Source: Hymenolepis diminuta
Taxonomy: Eukaryota; Platyhelminthes; Cestoda; Cyclophyllidea; Hymenolepididae
Assembly (NCBI GenBank): GCA_900708905.1
Contig: CAADRB010000062.1
Coordinates: 312,595 to 376,594, forward strand
Reading direction: 5' to 3'
Length of the DNA: 64,000 nucleotides
Positions 53,724 through 64,000 of the stretch are shown in pieces; positions within the stretch are counted from its first letter, which is position 1; every line of letters begins with the position of its first letter. A program made the position numbers and the translations under genes. The notes below the pieces were generated by a model. It was not told the DNA's origin. It made no database searches and saw only the letters and a list, made by a program, of their open reading frames with translations.

Positions 53724-56700
53724 GTAAGTAGTTTATTTCTCCGCTGTACTATTTTCAATCTCTTATGTCATTAAATCGGTTAAAGTATAATATTTGAAGA
53801 AAGAGTACGCATGTTTTTTAGTTCTTATCTGAGTAGTGGTTGATGCGGTTGCGTTTAGGAGTGGTTTGAATTGGAGACTTATAAACAAGTAGAGTTTTTG
53901 GAATTTCTTAGGCCGAAAATCGAAGCTCACGTGTGGGTGCTGTTGAATATATTGGTAAAAAGGGCAACAGGACGAAATAATTAAACCCAAAGCTGAAAAA
54001 TGTCTGGAATTCGTTTGCTAATGGAATGTAAATTTAATGGATTCTTCAATAAACTAAGACATTTCAGAAAGCGGTTGCGATTAGTCAAAAAGATTGCTTC
54101 CGGTTATTTGTTTTCTTGTAAGTAACTGATTTGATTTTTATTAATTGGTCATTGTGAGATCCTAACTAATTCCAACCGATCTGAAGGGCAAAACGTTTAT
54201 AAGGTTTGTGTTTCATTTTTAGGCCACTTAGAGGTTATCAGGACAAAAAAATTCTTTTACCAAGTTTAGAAAATAGAATCCAAATGAATCTACTTTACGC
54301 CATTATCTATCTTTTCAACCTGACGGTTTTTTTAACAGATGAATATTAACTGGTTTGTGAAATGAGGAGTTATTGAAATACAAATTGATGCAAGTCTCCG
54401 CTCTTTAAAAGCGATTTCTTCAAAACTATGTAGATACTTCAGGTTATGCGGGGCTTAAATAGACAAAGAGACACCAACTTCACCTCGAACTGTGTAGAAA
54501 TCCTTGGTTTCGACGTCGAGATCTCACAGTTTCTCCTCTCCATACATGCCTCTGACTCAATTGCTTCCTTGGTGCGGCTATTGGCAAATGAACTAAATAA
54601 ATGCATTTCTTAAATAATATTGCAGGAAACTTGAACGACCTTCCGTGTGTATCTAGTTGTTTTCATTTTAATTAAGCTGTACTCGAGTTACATATGGCTG
54701 TCGATTTTCTCAACAGATCAGTTATTTCATTCAAGGAATTTGGCTTGAATAATTAGTGCGCGTGAGGTTTGTGTTGTTTGGCCTCAAAAAGACAACTCGC
54801 TCAAATCCACAAGTTCTAAGTGTGATTGGGGTAGTGAGAAATGAATTGAATATGTTTTGTAATTTAATTGTCAGACTGTGGGACACAGAAAAACTACATA
54901 AACGATATGAGATTATATTTGAAATTTGAATTATACATAAGCATTGACCTAAAGTTTTTAGACCACTCCAGACTCTATAACAGCCTTAAGTTGTACGTGA
55001 TAGGTCTTGATGGTCTTTTCTTCAATCTAAGCATTCACTCCTGTAATGATTTTTTCACCTTTGCACTCATCTTTGAATTTCATAGCGTGTCAGTAACTCG
55101 ATAAATTCTTGGGCACTCTAACGTTTGCAGATCTTTTGAAGGGTGCCACATTTCTATCACCCAGGTGATTAATATATATGCTTTCTTCCGAACACTTCAT
55201 AACGGATGCACAAGGAATCACAATAAACGCCGAGCTTTCAACCAAATAATTACCAACACACCAGGTGGGAAAATAATGGAAATGGATTGGAGATATTTGA
55301 AAGATACTCTACTGGGAAAACGTTTTCTTTCCGGATATGACCTTATTTAATATCTGTAGGAAAAGAAGAAAATAATTTTTAACTCGTCTAGATAGCCTAA
55401 AATATTATTATATTCTGCATATATTCACGAGTGAAAAATAAGCAATGTTACTTAAGCAGTTTATAGATCATCAGGCCTGTTTCCAAAAATTATAATCGAA
55501 GAAAAAAATTTGAAAAACTAAATTCATTTCCTAAATAGGATTACAGGGAAATTTAATCCAGTTGTGAAATTTTCCTAGGTTCGAAATGTGGTTACTGTAA
55601 GTGTCGATATTTTAATCGAGTCAATTGTTCTCTTATTCAAGTTAATAGGTGTAGCTTTGTGGGAATATATAATGTTGCTTAATCTCAAATAATGGGGAAA
55701 AATTAAAAAAAAAGATATTACTCATATATTTGAGGTCTTTGTTTAATTAATATATTGCCTCGGAGTAATTGCACTTCTGTCCTACCTCTTTCTTTGAGTC
55801 CGCATCGACTGTGGTCTGGCGATACCAGATAGGTAAATAGATGAGAGCTGCTGAAACTAGACTTCTTTACCATCACAACAGTGTAGAAGTATCTCATAAA
55901 TTCGCATAAAAACAGAAGTATGATAAACAACAATTTGTCTTACCTTAACTTACTGCTAGATTATGCCTGAGATATGAATCAGGGGTCAAGAATCGAAACG
56001 ATCTACCGTACTGGGAGCAGAATGGAAGTTTTCCGTCTTCTTTTCATTTATAACCCCAAATGCTCGTTAATTTCAGTCTGTATGGTGATGGCCATATGCA
56101 ATTCCTTTTAACTAAAATTAGCATTTAGGTTAACGATATTTACGAGACCAAACTTTGATTAGTTGATTCGCACTACCTTAATGTGATTTTACAACCGTCT
56201 TGTAAACTCCAAAATACCTAACTATGAATCTTAGGACTTCCAGCCAAAAAGGATTAGGGTATGGCAATTTCCGTTTCAAAACTGGAAAATTATAGCAGTC
56301 ACTTTTTTTGCATTTAAAAGTTATGATAACACTATATTATCTAAACCTTAACAAAATCGAAAGAAAAGTAAAAAATAGTAAGTATTCAATTGCGGAATTA
56401 TTTGTGATTGGTTATTCATGTCAAGTGAAAAATACTACTAAGCTTACCCTTAATAAATAAATATAATAGCTGTTATATAGTTATCTGAAGAAAAAATTTC
56501 TGAATTGGCATGAACAACCTTTCAGTGTCAATTAGTTTTTGGCACTGATATTGTGACTTGTCATTTGGTAGTCCATGGGTAACTTCAAGCATCGAAGGGT
56601 TACACTCCGAAGCAATGGACTATATGTATTAAGCAACAAGCAGATAATCCGAAGGATCCCGATTTCGAACCATTCTAACTGACTCTATTAAACCTCCCTT

Positions 56701-58192
56701 TATCCTTTATATGGTCCGTGCGTTAAGAGACTTTCGCATAGTTAAAACTGGTTATTTTTTGCATTGTCATGGATAATAATAGTAGAGCGAGAAATAATGA
56801 AACAATTGTCAGAACGACATGTTGATTTTCATAAAAAACTGAATGAATGGCATTTTTATCTCTTCGTTTGAAATAAGTTGATTAAGCAGCTCGCTCTTGA
56901 ACCTTCAAAAAAGTATCAATCTTTTAACATTAGTCAGCTGTTCGGTTTCACATGTGAGTCCGCTGTGCTATTTAGTATCAATTAATGCAAGAAAATGTGA
57001 AAAGAAATAATCAAAAGTCGTGGATTTATCTAATAGAGCTTAAAATAGGATGGAACTTGATTAGAGATAATATTTTATCAATATAAAGATTAACGGAGGG
57101 AGAAAAAAGGCTTCACCAATCGAAGAACTCCAACGTATTTCAGATTTAAAATAGAGTCCAGATTTTTGTAGCGAATGAACTCAGCAGAATTTAAATTGTC
57201 TTGCTCTGTAAATAATTTCGTTATCATAAAATAGAATACTGAGTCTTACAACCTTTTTCGTATTTTTACCAAATGATGTTTCAAAATTGGGGTGTTGCAT
57301 TTTGGAAAGGAGATAGTAAAATTGTTGGAAAAAAAAGAACACAAATCGGGTAGAGGTAGAGAATAAAGCCAGGACAGTCGAAGGATTCTATTTAATTTGA
57401 ATTCCATGAACTAAACCTCTCTATCTTTCTCCAAAATGTTACCCTCAAAACTATAACTATGCATTCGCTATGCATAGTATAATGTATAATATCTTTATAA
57501 ATATTCGGGAGTATTGTTATTATTGTGTGCATCCCAACTACCAGGGAAGAGCTTATCACAAACCGGAGAAAAAAAACTATTTAGAGCACGAAATTGTAAT
57601 GGATTTCAAATATCCGCTGAATTTTACAAAGACTTTTGTCTTCGTTTGCATTCATAAGTTATGCGGAAGAATTTTAACAATGCTTAATAGCAATTTATCA
57701 ACTGAAAAATCATATCTATTTAACAGATTACCACATATAATAAAATAAACATATAAACTTAGGCAGAAATGCTAAAATGCAGAGAGAACGATAGAATTTC
57801 ATTCTGAAATGAAATTTCCTTACCAGCATCAAGATTAGAGAGTCTTAATAAAGGCATAATTTTTTCAAAAATTCAACTCATTTGGCTAAACTCAGGGGAA
57901 AAGAAATAAGTCCAATTAATGCCCTCCCCTGGATTAGTCTACAGGCTTGCTAAAAATATTTTCTATAAAAATCTTATAATGAAATAATTTATTCGATAAC
58001 TATTAGTGAAGCATATTAGCAAACAAATCCTCCCCCCAGCTGGATAACATGCTGTTCAGTTTGTACGTTAAAGAATCCTTAATCTAATAGCATAATTCAG
58101 GCCACTAGATTTCCATCGTGTAAATTCAAACCCTAAATTAAGTACTTGCAATGTGGAAAAGTTCAGTTCCTTCATAAAAGTGCAGGAAAATC
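53724..58192. other. No confident gene
   Basis: AT-rich. Small open frames occur at 54000-54125 (basic, ending near a GTAAGT donor), 54868-55104, 55165-55350 and 57470-57748, but none has a recognisable domain. No RNA gene or repeat matching the families above was seen. Confidence 0.5.
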
Positions 58193-58396
58193 TTGTTTTT
58201 AGGCTTCCTTTCACCAAGTCACACGGAGAGGTCGTATGCCTGCTCTGATTGGTTGACTGGAATTAAAATAATATCAACGGAACTAATTCAAACAAGACAC
58301 AGGTGGCATTATCGAGTGTATTTGTGTGGTTTAATCTATGCCCCATTGATTTACTGTGACAGTGGCACTTGGAAAGAGCGCACCGCGATAACAAAG
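58193..58396 (+). other. Less AT-rich block ending in a strong splice donor
   Basis: The open frame from 58193 runs into ACAAAG followed by GTAAGT (donor at 58397). The 58300-58520 stretch is higher in GC and CpG than its flanks, and CCAAT-type and inverted CCAAT motifs occur just after it. This is what a 5' exon of a gene lying further right might look like. No downstream exon was tied to it. Confidence 0.2.
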
Positions 58397-58519
58397 GTAA
58401 GTGTGGTTTGGCACGGCAGTGTCGCATGCTCCCCCCTCATTGGTTCAACGTATTGACACGCACGCACTCACGCAAGTACCTACATGTATGTGACCTTGAG
58501 GTTTCGATACAGAATTAAC

Positions 58520-60695
58520 GACGACACAGTTGCAGCTTGGGACAGCGATCTATTGAAGAGTTCAAAATGCGGGATTTAAGTGAATTTTAGTCCAGAGATC
58601 AAGGCTTTCGACCCTTAAAGCAGGGTCGAAATTGGAATGACTCTTGAACATATTAGAAGTGATTTATTCTTAAGGTTTCACAATTGTATAAAGTGGCGAC
58701 AGGGAGCAGTTTCCGAACTATAATAATGATAAATATTAACATAAACTCCTTCCAATTTGAATGATCCCAGTTATACGACTTTGTTTACCATAAAACACGC
58801 TGATAACAACGTCGTAGAGTTTCTGTTAATGTGAATATACATTGTAATTACGGACAAATTCAATAGAAGTGTAATTGTGAGTCTGAGTCAATAGAGTAAT
58901 AGAGTTGCCGTTAACTTAGTGAGCCCTGCTGTTGTGTGAGGATTATGGAAACTAATTAAAAACATGTAGGATAGTCTTGTCGTATAGGCATTGGGAAGAA
59001 TAAGAGTTAATGTGATAAGACCGATCATCAAAATTAATCAACCTCTGGGCATCGTTAACGAGAATTTGCTTAGTAAACTAGGGGATCAACTTGAATATGG
59101 ACTTAGTAAACTACTCACTAGGTAAATATTGTACAATCCAAATCCGAAATTAAAATGAAATAAAATTACTTGTTATCCTCACTTTATTTTTAATATCTTT
59201 TTGATATTCTCTCCTTTATTCCCTATTGCACTTTTCTATTACCTAATTTCAGTTGCTTTCGAAGGATAAAAAATTGTCAGGCCTTTTCTTTGCCGTGAAT
59301 TATAATAATACACTGGATTACCGTTTATTCTAGCAAAATTGCAAGTGGATTATTCTAAACTGTCTGAGGATTTGAGATGAAAAAATAAAAATCAGCTCTC
59401 ATATATGCCTTCGGGACCAAGCGTCACTCTTCATTTCTCCCTTAAAAATTGTATTAACCTTATATTATTGGAATAATCCAAAAGAATAAAGGTTTTGCTA
59501 GATAATTTCCACTCAACTATCAAAAACTATTTCAGAAAAGTGATTTTTTTTCGCGCTAGATTCCGTCCTCAGATAAAATGACAAGATATGCATTCATCTT
59601 CCGCTAAGAAAACAGCTTTTCACTTCATTGTTGCTCATAAACTGAGCTATCGATTTTTTGCGACTGATCTTCTTGCACCGGCTGAAATTTTAACTAACCG
59701 AAATAACAGCCCTATGCCTATTTTAGTGGTTTATTCGTAAATTAACTCTATTATCAAACACGAAAATACATTAGACTACAATAAACTTGCATTGAAAATG
59801 CAAAAAACAGCTTCAGTAATTCAAGGTCTTTCTTGAAATGTGAAAAGTCACTTCAGATAGATGCGTTCAAAATATCACAGCGCACATAAAATGGGCTCTA
59901 CATTTGTAAACAGAACAGCCATCTGTCACCGAGCATAAATCACTGGTCTCCTCCTTATGATTCAGAAGCTAAACTAGCCAAAATATTGTTATGAAAGTCC
60001 AAGGAAGAATCATATTTGGTTAGTCATAACGCCCACTTGTTGCCGGTTTGCTAAACTTTCATAAGAAATAAAAAGCAGTGCGCTGGAACTATTGTCCAAT
60101 GAACGAAACGTTTGCTAGAAAAATAACTAATGAATAAGTGGCCTTAGTAATTTCAGCTAGTGACGTAAAACTCACTGAACAGAGTTTATTTTCAACCCAT
60201 CCTCTGATTACTGAAAATTACCTATGGGAAAAATTAACTTTTGGGAGGGTTTACGATGACTAAACAAGGCAGTCTAGAACGCTAAATATATTTTGAAAGT
60301 TAATTTGCAAGATTTAGAAAATTTCAGCATACCTCATTTACTTTATACGGTTATAGATTTGACGTTTGTTGGAGGAAAAGTTAGAAAAGGATATGTGTTC
60401 TAAATTGTACCACATTTTTAAATCTAAATTGAAGTGCAAGGACCTGAGTACTTGCTTGGAAAACTCGATGAGAAAATAGAAAAAGGATTTAATAGTCCCA
60501 TTGGAGATATAACTTTCTCGTCACGATTTTGGTTTTTTAGAAATCTGAATATCTCTATTTCCACTAGATAGCACACAAACTCCAAAATATTTAGAAATCA
60601 ATACAATCGATTTATGGGTTTTCTCCTGGTATTTTGCGGCATAATCTTAGTTTGTTTGATGATTATGTGTGTTTTAACTGATTTTTTTCTCCACA
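58520..60695. other. Intergenic or intronic, nothing recognised
   Basis: AT-rich sequence with frequent stops in all frames on both strands and no recognised repeat or RNA. Confidence 0.5.
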
Positions 60696-60698
60696 GGT

Positions 60699-61640
60699 GT
60701 TTACCGTGGAAAATCTGTTAACATGCCTATTCTCCAAAATGTTATTTTAGACAACAAGCCTAGAGGAATAAATGTGAGTTAGACAGAGAGTTCTGAAATT
60801 TCCAGTATTATTACTTTATTGCATACCAAGAAAGATGCTGAATTGCGTGACAAGAAGTTAACCCATTTTCTTCTTGCTTTTACGTCATTCAACAATTTAT
60901 AAGGACGACCTGAAAGCTCTTACTTATCATTGGTTAGCTCAAGGTTATAACAACAACAACAACAATTGCTACGTATGGAAATGCTGGCCTTATTTGGCTC
61001 CACCTATTATTCCTACCTCATAGAAAACCTTACCATGGACAACTCCTATTTTTATATTGATTTAAAGAATTGTGTGCGACCTAGAACAAACCAAAAATTA
61101 ATATCGAATTTTCTGCGCCGTCATTAGGTGAACACTTCATAGTTCTGCTGTTACAAATGGCCAATATTTTCACTTAAATAAGCGTTTATTTCAAGAAGGT
61201 ACGTAGACTTCTTTTAAGAAATTCGAGTCTGGATTAAAGGCATCAATTTATGATGACGGGGAAAAATGTTCCCCCTAAACCACGGTCGTAAATTCACCCA
61301 ACGAAATATCGACCAGACACTTTGACCCGGATTTCGGCTAATCCCAAGATGAAAGGTCACAAGTTTTTGGGTCATTAGAAGCGTTCCTTCAGTATACCTA
61401 AGCTAGAAAGTTGGAACAAATATTTACTAAAACTTGACATTCCCAACATTTATGATCGGTGGTTGTGTTAAAAAAATAAAACGCGTAGTGTTTATCGAGT
61501 TATCCAATACCCGGAACCCCTTTTGCCTATATTTGTCAACTTTATATCATGCGGCCGTTCGATCCGAAGCGAAAATCTGGCCAGCTGCCAAGTCATTCCA
61601 CAGACCTCCCTGAAAGTGAAATAAAAATGCCTTATCGGCC
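60699..61640 (+). pseudogene. Coding-like but broken sequence of unknown family
   Basis: After a strong acceptor (TTTTTTCTCCACAG, ending 60698) an open stretch reads VYRGKSVNMPILQNVILDN to a GTGAGT at about 60776. Further stretches in shifting frames follow: DAELRDKKLTHFLLAF (about 60835-60890), YKDDLKALTYHWLAQGY then CYVWKCWPYLAPPIIPTS (about 60900-61020), and a longer one from about 61240 with three internal stops. Composition is more balanced than the flanks. Pieces look like protein but no family was recognised. It may be a decayed gene or mobile element, or partly chance. Confidence 0.3.
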
Positions 61641-64000
61641 GCGTACGTCGAATTTTATTAATATTACTCATTGCGAAGCAAAAAATTCGATCGTTTTCAA
61701 ATAAAAGTATCCAAACACGAAGAGTGCAGTAAGATTAGGCGATGAAGTGTAAACGAAGTCAAGAAATTAGTTTGACCGTTTTTAATTTAGGAGTTTAGAG
61801 TCGGCGCCGCAAGATCCAATTTTCTTGACTTAAGAGTATGAGTATATTGCAGAGAGATCTAATTCGTAAATTCCTTTCTAGGAAATTTTCGTTCAGAATT
61901 TAAAAGATGGTGATTAGAGTGATGGCAAAAATCCACCTTGCTCAGAGAGCTTGACTGGTTGACTGAATTGAGATATCACTCATATACATCTCCGCACATT
62001 TACTTCTTATAGTATTCTAAGAGCAGTTAGTTGATACTAGCTGAGATTCTCTGATTTGCAATCAGTTCAGATCAATTTCTCCATGTACTTTTTGATAGAT
62101 TTTTTTATATGTCGATATTATTAAATCGTAGTGTGGATATAATTTGGGCAAAAGGGTGTATAGTTTGTACATTCTAGTTCATTGAATTGAAATGCAAGCA
62201 TGAAAGATAATTACCTTTCGAGTTATTTGGACTAATTTCCTTTCCAACTCCGACTGGTAACGGATAAATTCAAGACGTGATAGTCATAGAAACCCTAACA
62301 GTGGCAAGTATTTCCTCTTCCCTTTGTGGAACAGTTTTAAAATTGAAAAAATCATACGAAAGTTTAAATCCGATAACAAAATTATTTAGAAGAGTAGAAG
62401 TAATTTACTAACCTATATAAGAATGTGTATTAGATATTTATTTTAGGCAAATAAAATCAGTTTTGGAGTCGATAAATTCATTTTAGGTCTTATCTGTTAA
62501 AGGGTATTTCTTTCGTACGGTCGATTCAAACTCCAGATTAGTTCTATTTCTTTCAAGTTCTAATATCTCTTATTGATTTTTTTATGGGAGTTAATTTTCA
62601 TTAGCGATTGTCAAATAGGAAAACTGGCTAATCGATCAGAAACAACACGAGACTGGATATTTGTTATCCAACGCCGGCTATTAAGATCTGACAGTTCTCT
62701 CGTGACGACCCTAGAAAGAGATAGAAAATAGTTTTCACTTGGACAATCGATAAGCTAACTCAGGTGACAGATGGGACTGCAAGTAAAATGAGGGTGAGCC
62801 AGTTGAATATCATCCCAGCATAAAGTAGAACTTTGCCTTGAGTTAAAATGGGGACAAAGGATTGAGAAATTAACCGAATGACGAAGCTTTTCACTACGCG
62901 ACAATGTAACAGATGCAGCTCGCTATCTTTGACGAGCTAGCCAATTACAAGTTTTGCGTTTATATTTTAAGTTTATCAAATGATGTACTTACAGCGGACA
63001 GAGGAATAATTTGTAGCGTTAACTGATCCATATAGAGCATAGAATTGGCAACATTATTATTTTTTGCACTATATAATCCGGACATTGGTGATTTGCGAAC
63101 TAGAGGATGGTTAACTGAAATTGACTGAAGCTTTTACAGAAATTTTGTCACAGACTTCTTCAAATTTGTCAAAGAATCGTCTATCAAGTATGTCAATACA
63201 CTTTAATAAAATCACTTATAATCGCAATTATAACGGTAATAGGATTATTAATCATCTTAAGCCAGACTATTTAGCTGACATTTGAGCTCCTTTTAAGTGT
63301 AATCTTGTAACTAACAAGTGAGTATATTGAAAACCCAATGTCAGGCATTGTGTCTGGCCTGAGTAATAAAAAAATCCACAAAAATATTCCCACCACAGTT
63401 AAAAGTCAATTAGGCTCATTATTATCTAATTGACAGAATTTCGATCTTAATCGTAATCAGTCTGCCTGATATGCTCTTAAATCCTTTTAAAATTTTGTCC
63501 AGTCAGTGAAATGGCTACTTCTTACGGTCAATAAATGTAGCTATTGTAGCATCGGAGGAACATACAATAATAATCGTACTTAAATCAGTTTAAGGGAAAT
63601 GCTTACTCGACTTTGTCCGAGGAAATGTCTGATCAAAAATTCGCATTCTACTGTTCCTTTTTCTTCACCAGTTGTACCTCTTACTTTCCAAGTCCATTAT
63701 GTTGACCATAATTAACTAGGACGATTGATCATATACACCGCTGAATATGCACAGATGGGCATTAATTCTGTACCCAAAAGTGTACATTTTCAACTCCTCC
63801 ACTTGTAAACAGTTGAAAAAAAGAAGAAATGCCCGATCAAAAATCCACATTCTGCCACCTCTCTCTGTTGACTAGTTATACTCGTTAAGGTAGATCATAT
63901 AGCTCGATGAGCTTGATAGTCATCAAAACCTAGATGATCTCCGAAATATTATAAAGGTACATTGACCACTATGGTACCAGTGTATATATACTTCAAAATG
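61641..64000. other. No confident gene
   Basis: AT-rich; stops are dense in all frames. No repeat family, RNA gene or splice-bounded exon was recognised up to the window edge. Confidence 0.5.

Noticed and set aside
54000..54260. Small two-exon basic peptide (ATG 54000, donor GTAAGT near 54118, acceptor TTTTTAG near 54222)
   Set aside because: Splice sites join in phase but the product is only about 54 residues without a recognisable family.
54868..55350. Two small plus-strand frames
   Set aside because: No domain recognised on either strand and no convincing splice sites.
56580..56690. tRNA-like B-box sequence GATTTCGAACC with a weak A-box-like segment
   Set aside because: No cloverleaf could be drawn and it does not align clearly with the SINE copies.
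57470..57748. 92-codon frame with ATG
   Set aside because: AT-driven composition, rich in Ile, Tyr and Asn, no homologue known to me.
60948..60967. Short AAC microsatellite
   Set aside because: About six units only; ordinary low-complexity sequence.

Overview
The window looks like genomic DNA from a parasitic flatworm (Platyhelminthes, probably Neodermata: a tapeworm, fluke or monogenean). The evidence is an AT-rich background, metazoan gene families split by introns, a class of very short introns (37-41 nt) next to multi-kilobase introns, one gene whose 5' end fits spliced-leader trans-splicing, and decayed Ty3/gypsy and mariner elements. The species cannot be named from the sequence. A 631-base assembly gap (15435-16065) lies inside one intron.

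Layout. 1-2629: the 5' part of a Ty3/gypsy retrotransposon on the minus strand, running off the left edge, with one in-frame TGA. 2800-3780: remains of a second LTR element (gag-like, frameshifted, plus strand). 5660-6005: two partial copies of a dispersed repeat (family A). 6354-11145 minus: METTL13, four exons, rebuilt end to end (646 aa). 11635-12391 plus: a SOCS6/7-like SH2/SOCS-box gene with three exons and two introns of exactly 38 nt. 12560-29067 plus: WDR61/SKI8, seven exons across 16.5 kb, starting 168 nt after the SOCS stop codon. 29860-30400: dead mariner, minus. 32500-33175: dead Ty3/gypsy integrase, plus. 34648-34850: tRNA-derived SINE-like repeat. 41685-48403 minus: HDHD5 (CECR5), six exons, 487 aa. 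48996-50875: a nest of inverted dispersed repeats (families A and C). 52574-53000 plus: profilin, two exons. 53562-53723: a possible C2-domain exon. The last 10 kb has no confident gene; coding-like but broken sequence lies at about 60700-61640.

How the genes relate. They are housekeeping or signalling genes with no shared pathway: an eEF1A methyltransferase, a SOCS adaptor, a subunit of the PAF1 and SKI complexes, a mitochondrial HAD-family protein and an actin-monomer binder. METTL13 and SOCS are head to head, 489 bp apart. SOCS and WDR61 lie in tandem so closely that a polycistron resolved by trans-splicing is plausible. Repeats collect in the large introns of WDR61 and HDHD5.

Most interesting points: the C-terminal methyltransferase domain of METTL13 has lost its S-adenosylmethionine motif; the WDR61 start could be the AUG carried by a flatworm spliced leader; and one copy of repeat family C folds on paper like a decayed hammerhead-type core. 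No clearly new multi-gene system was found.
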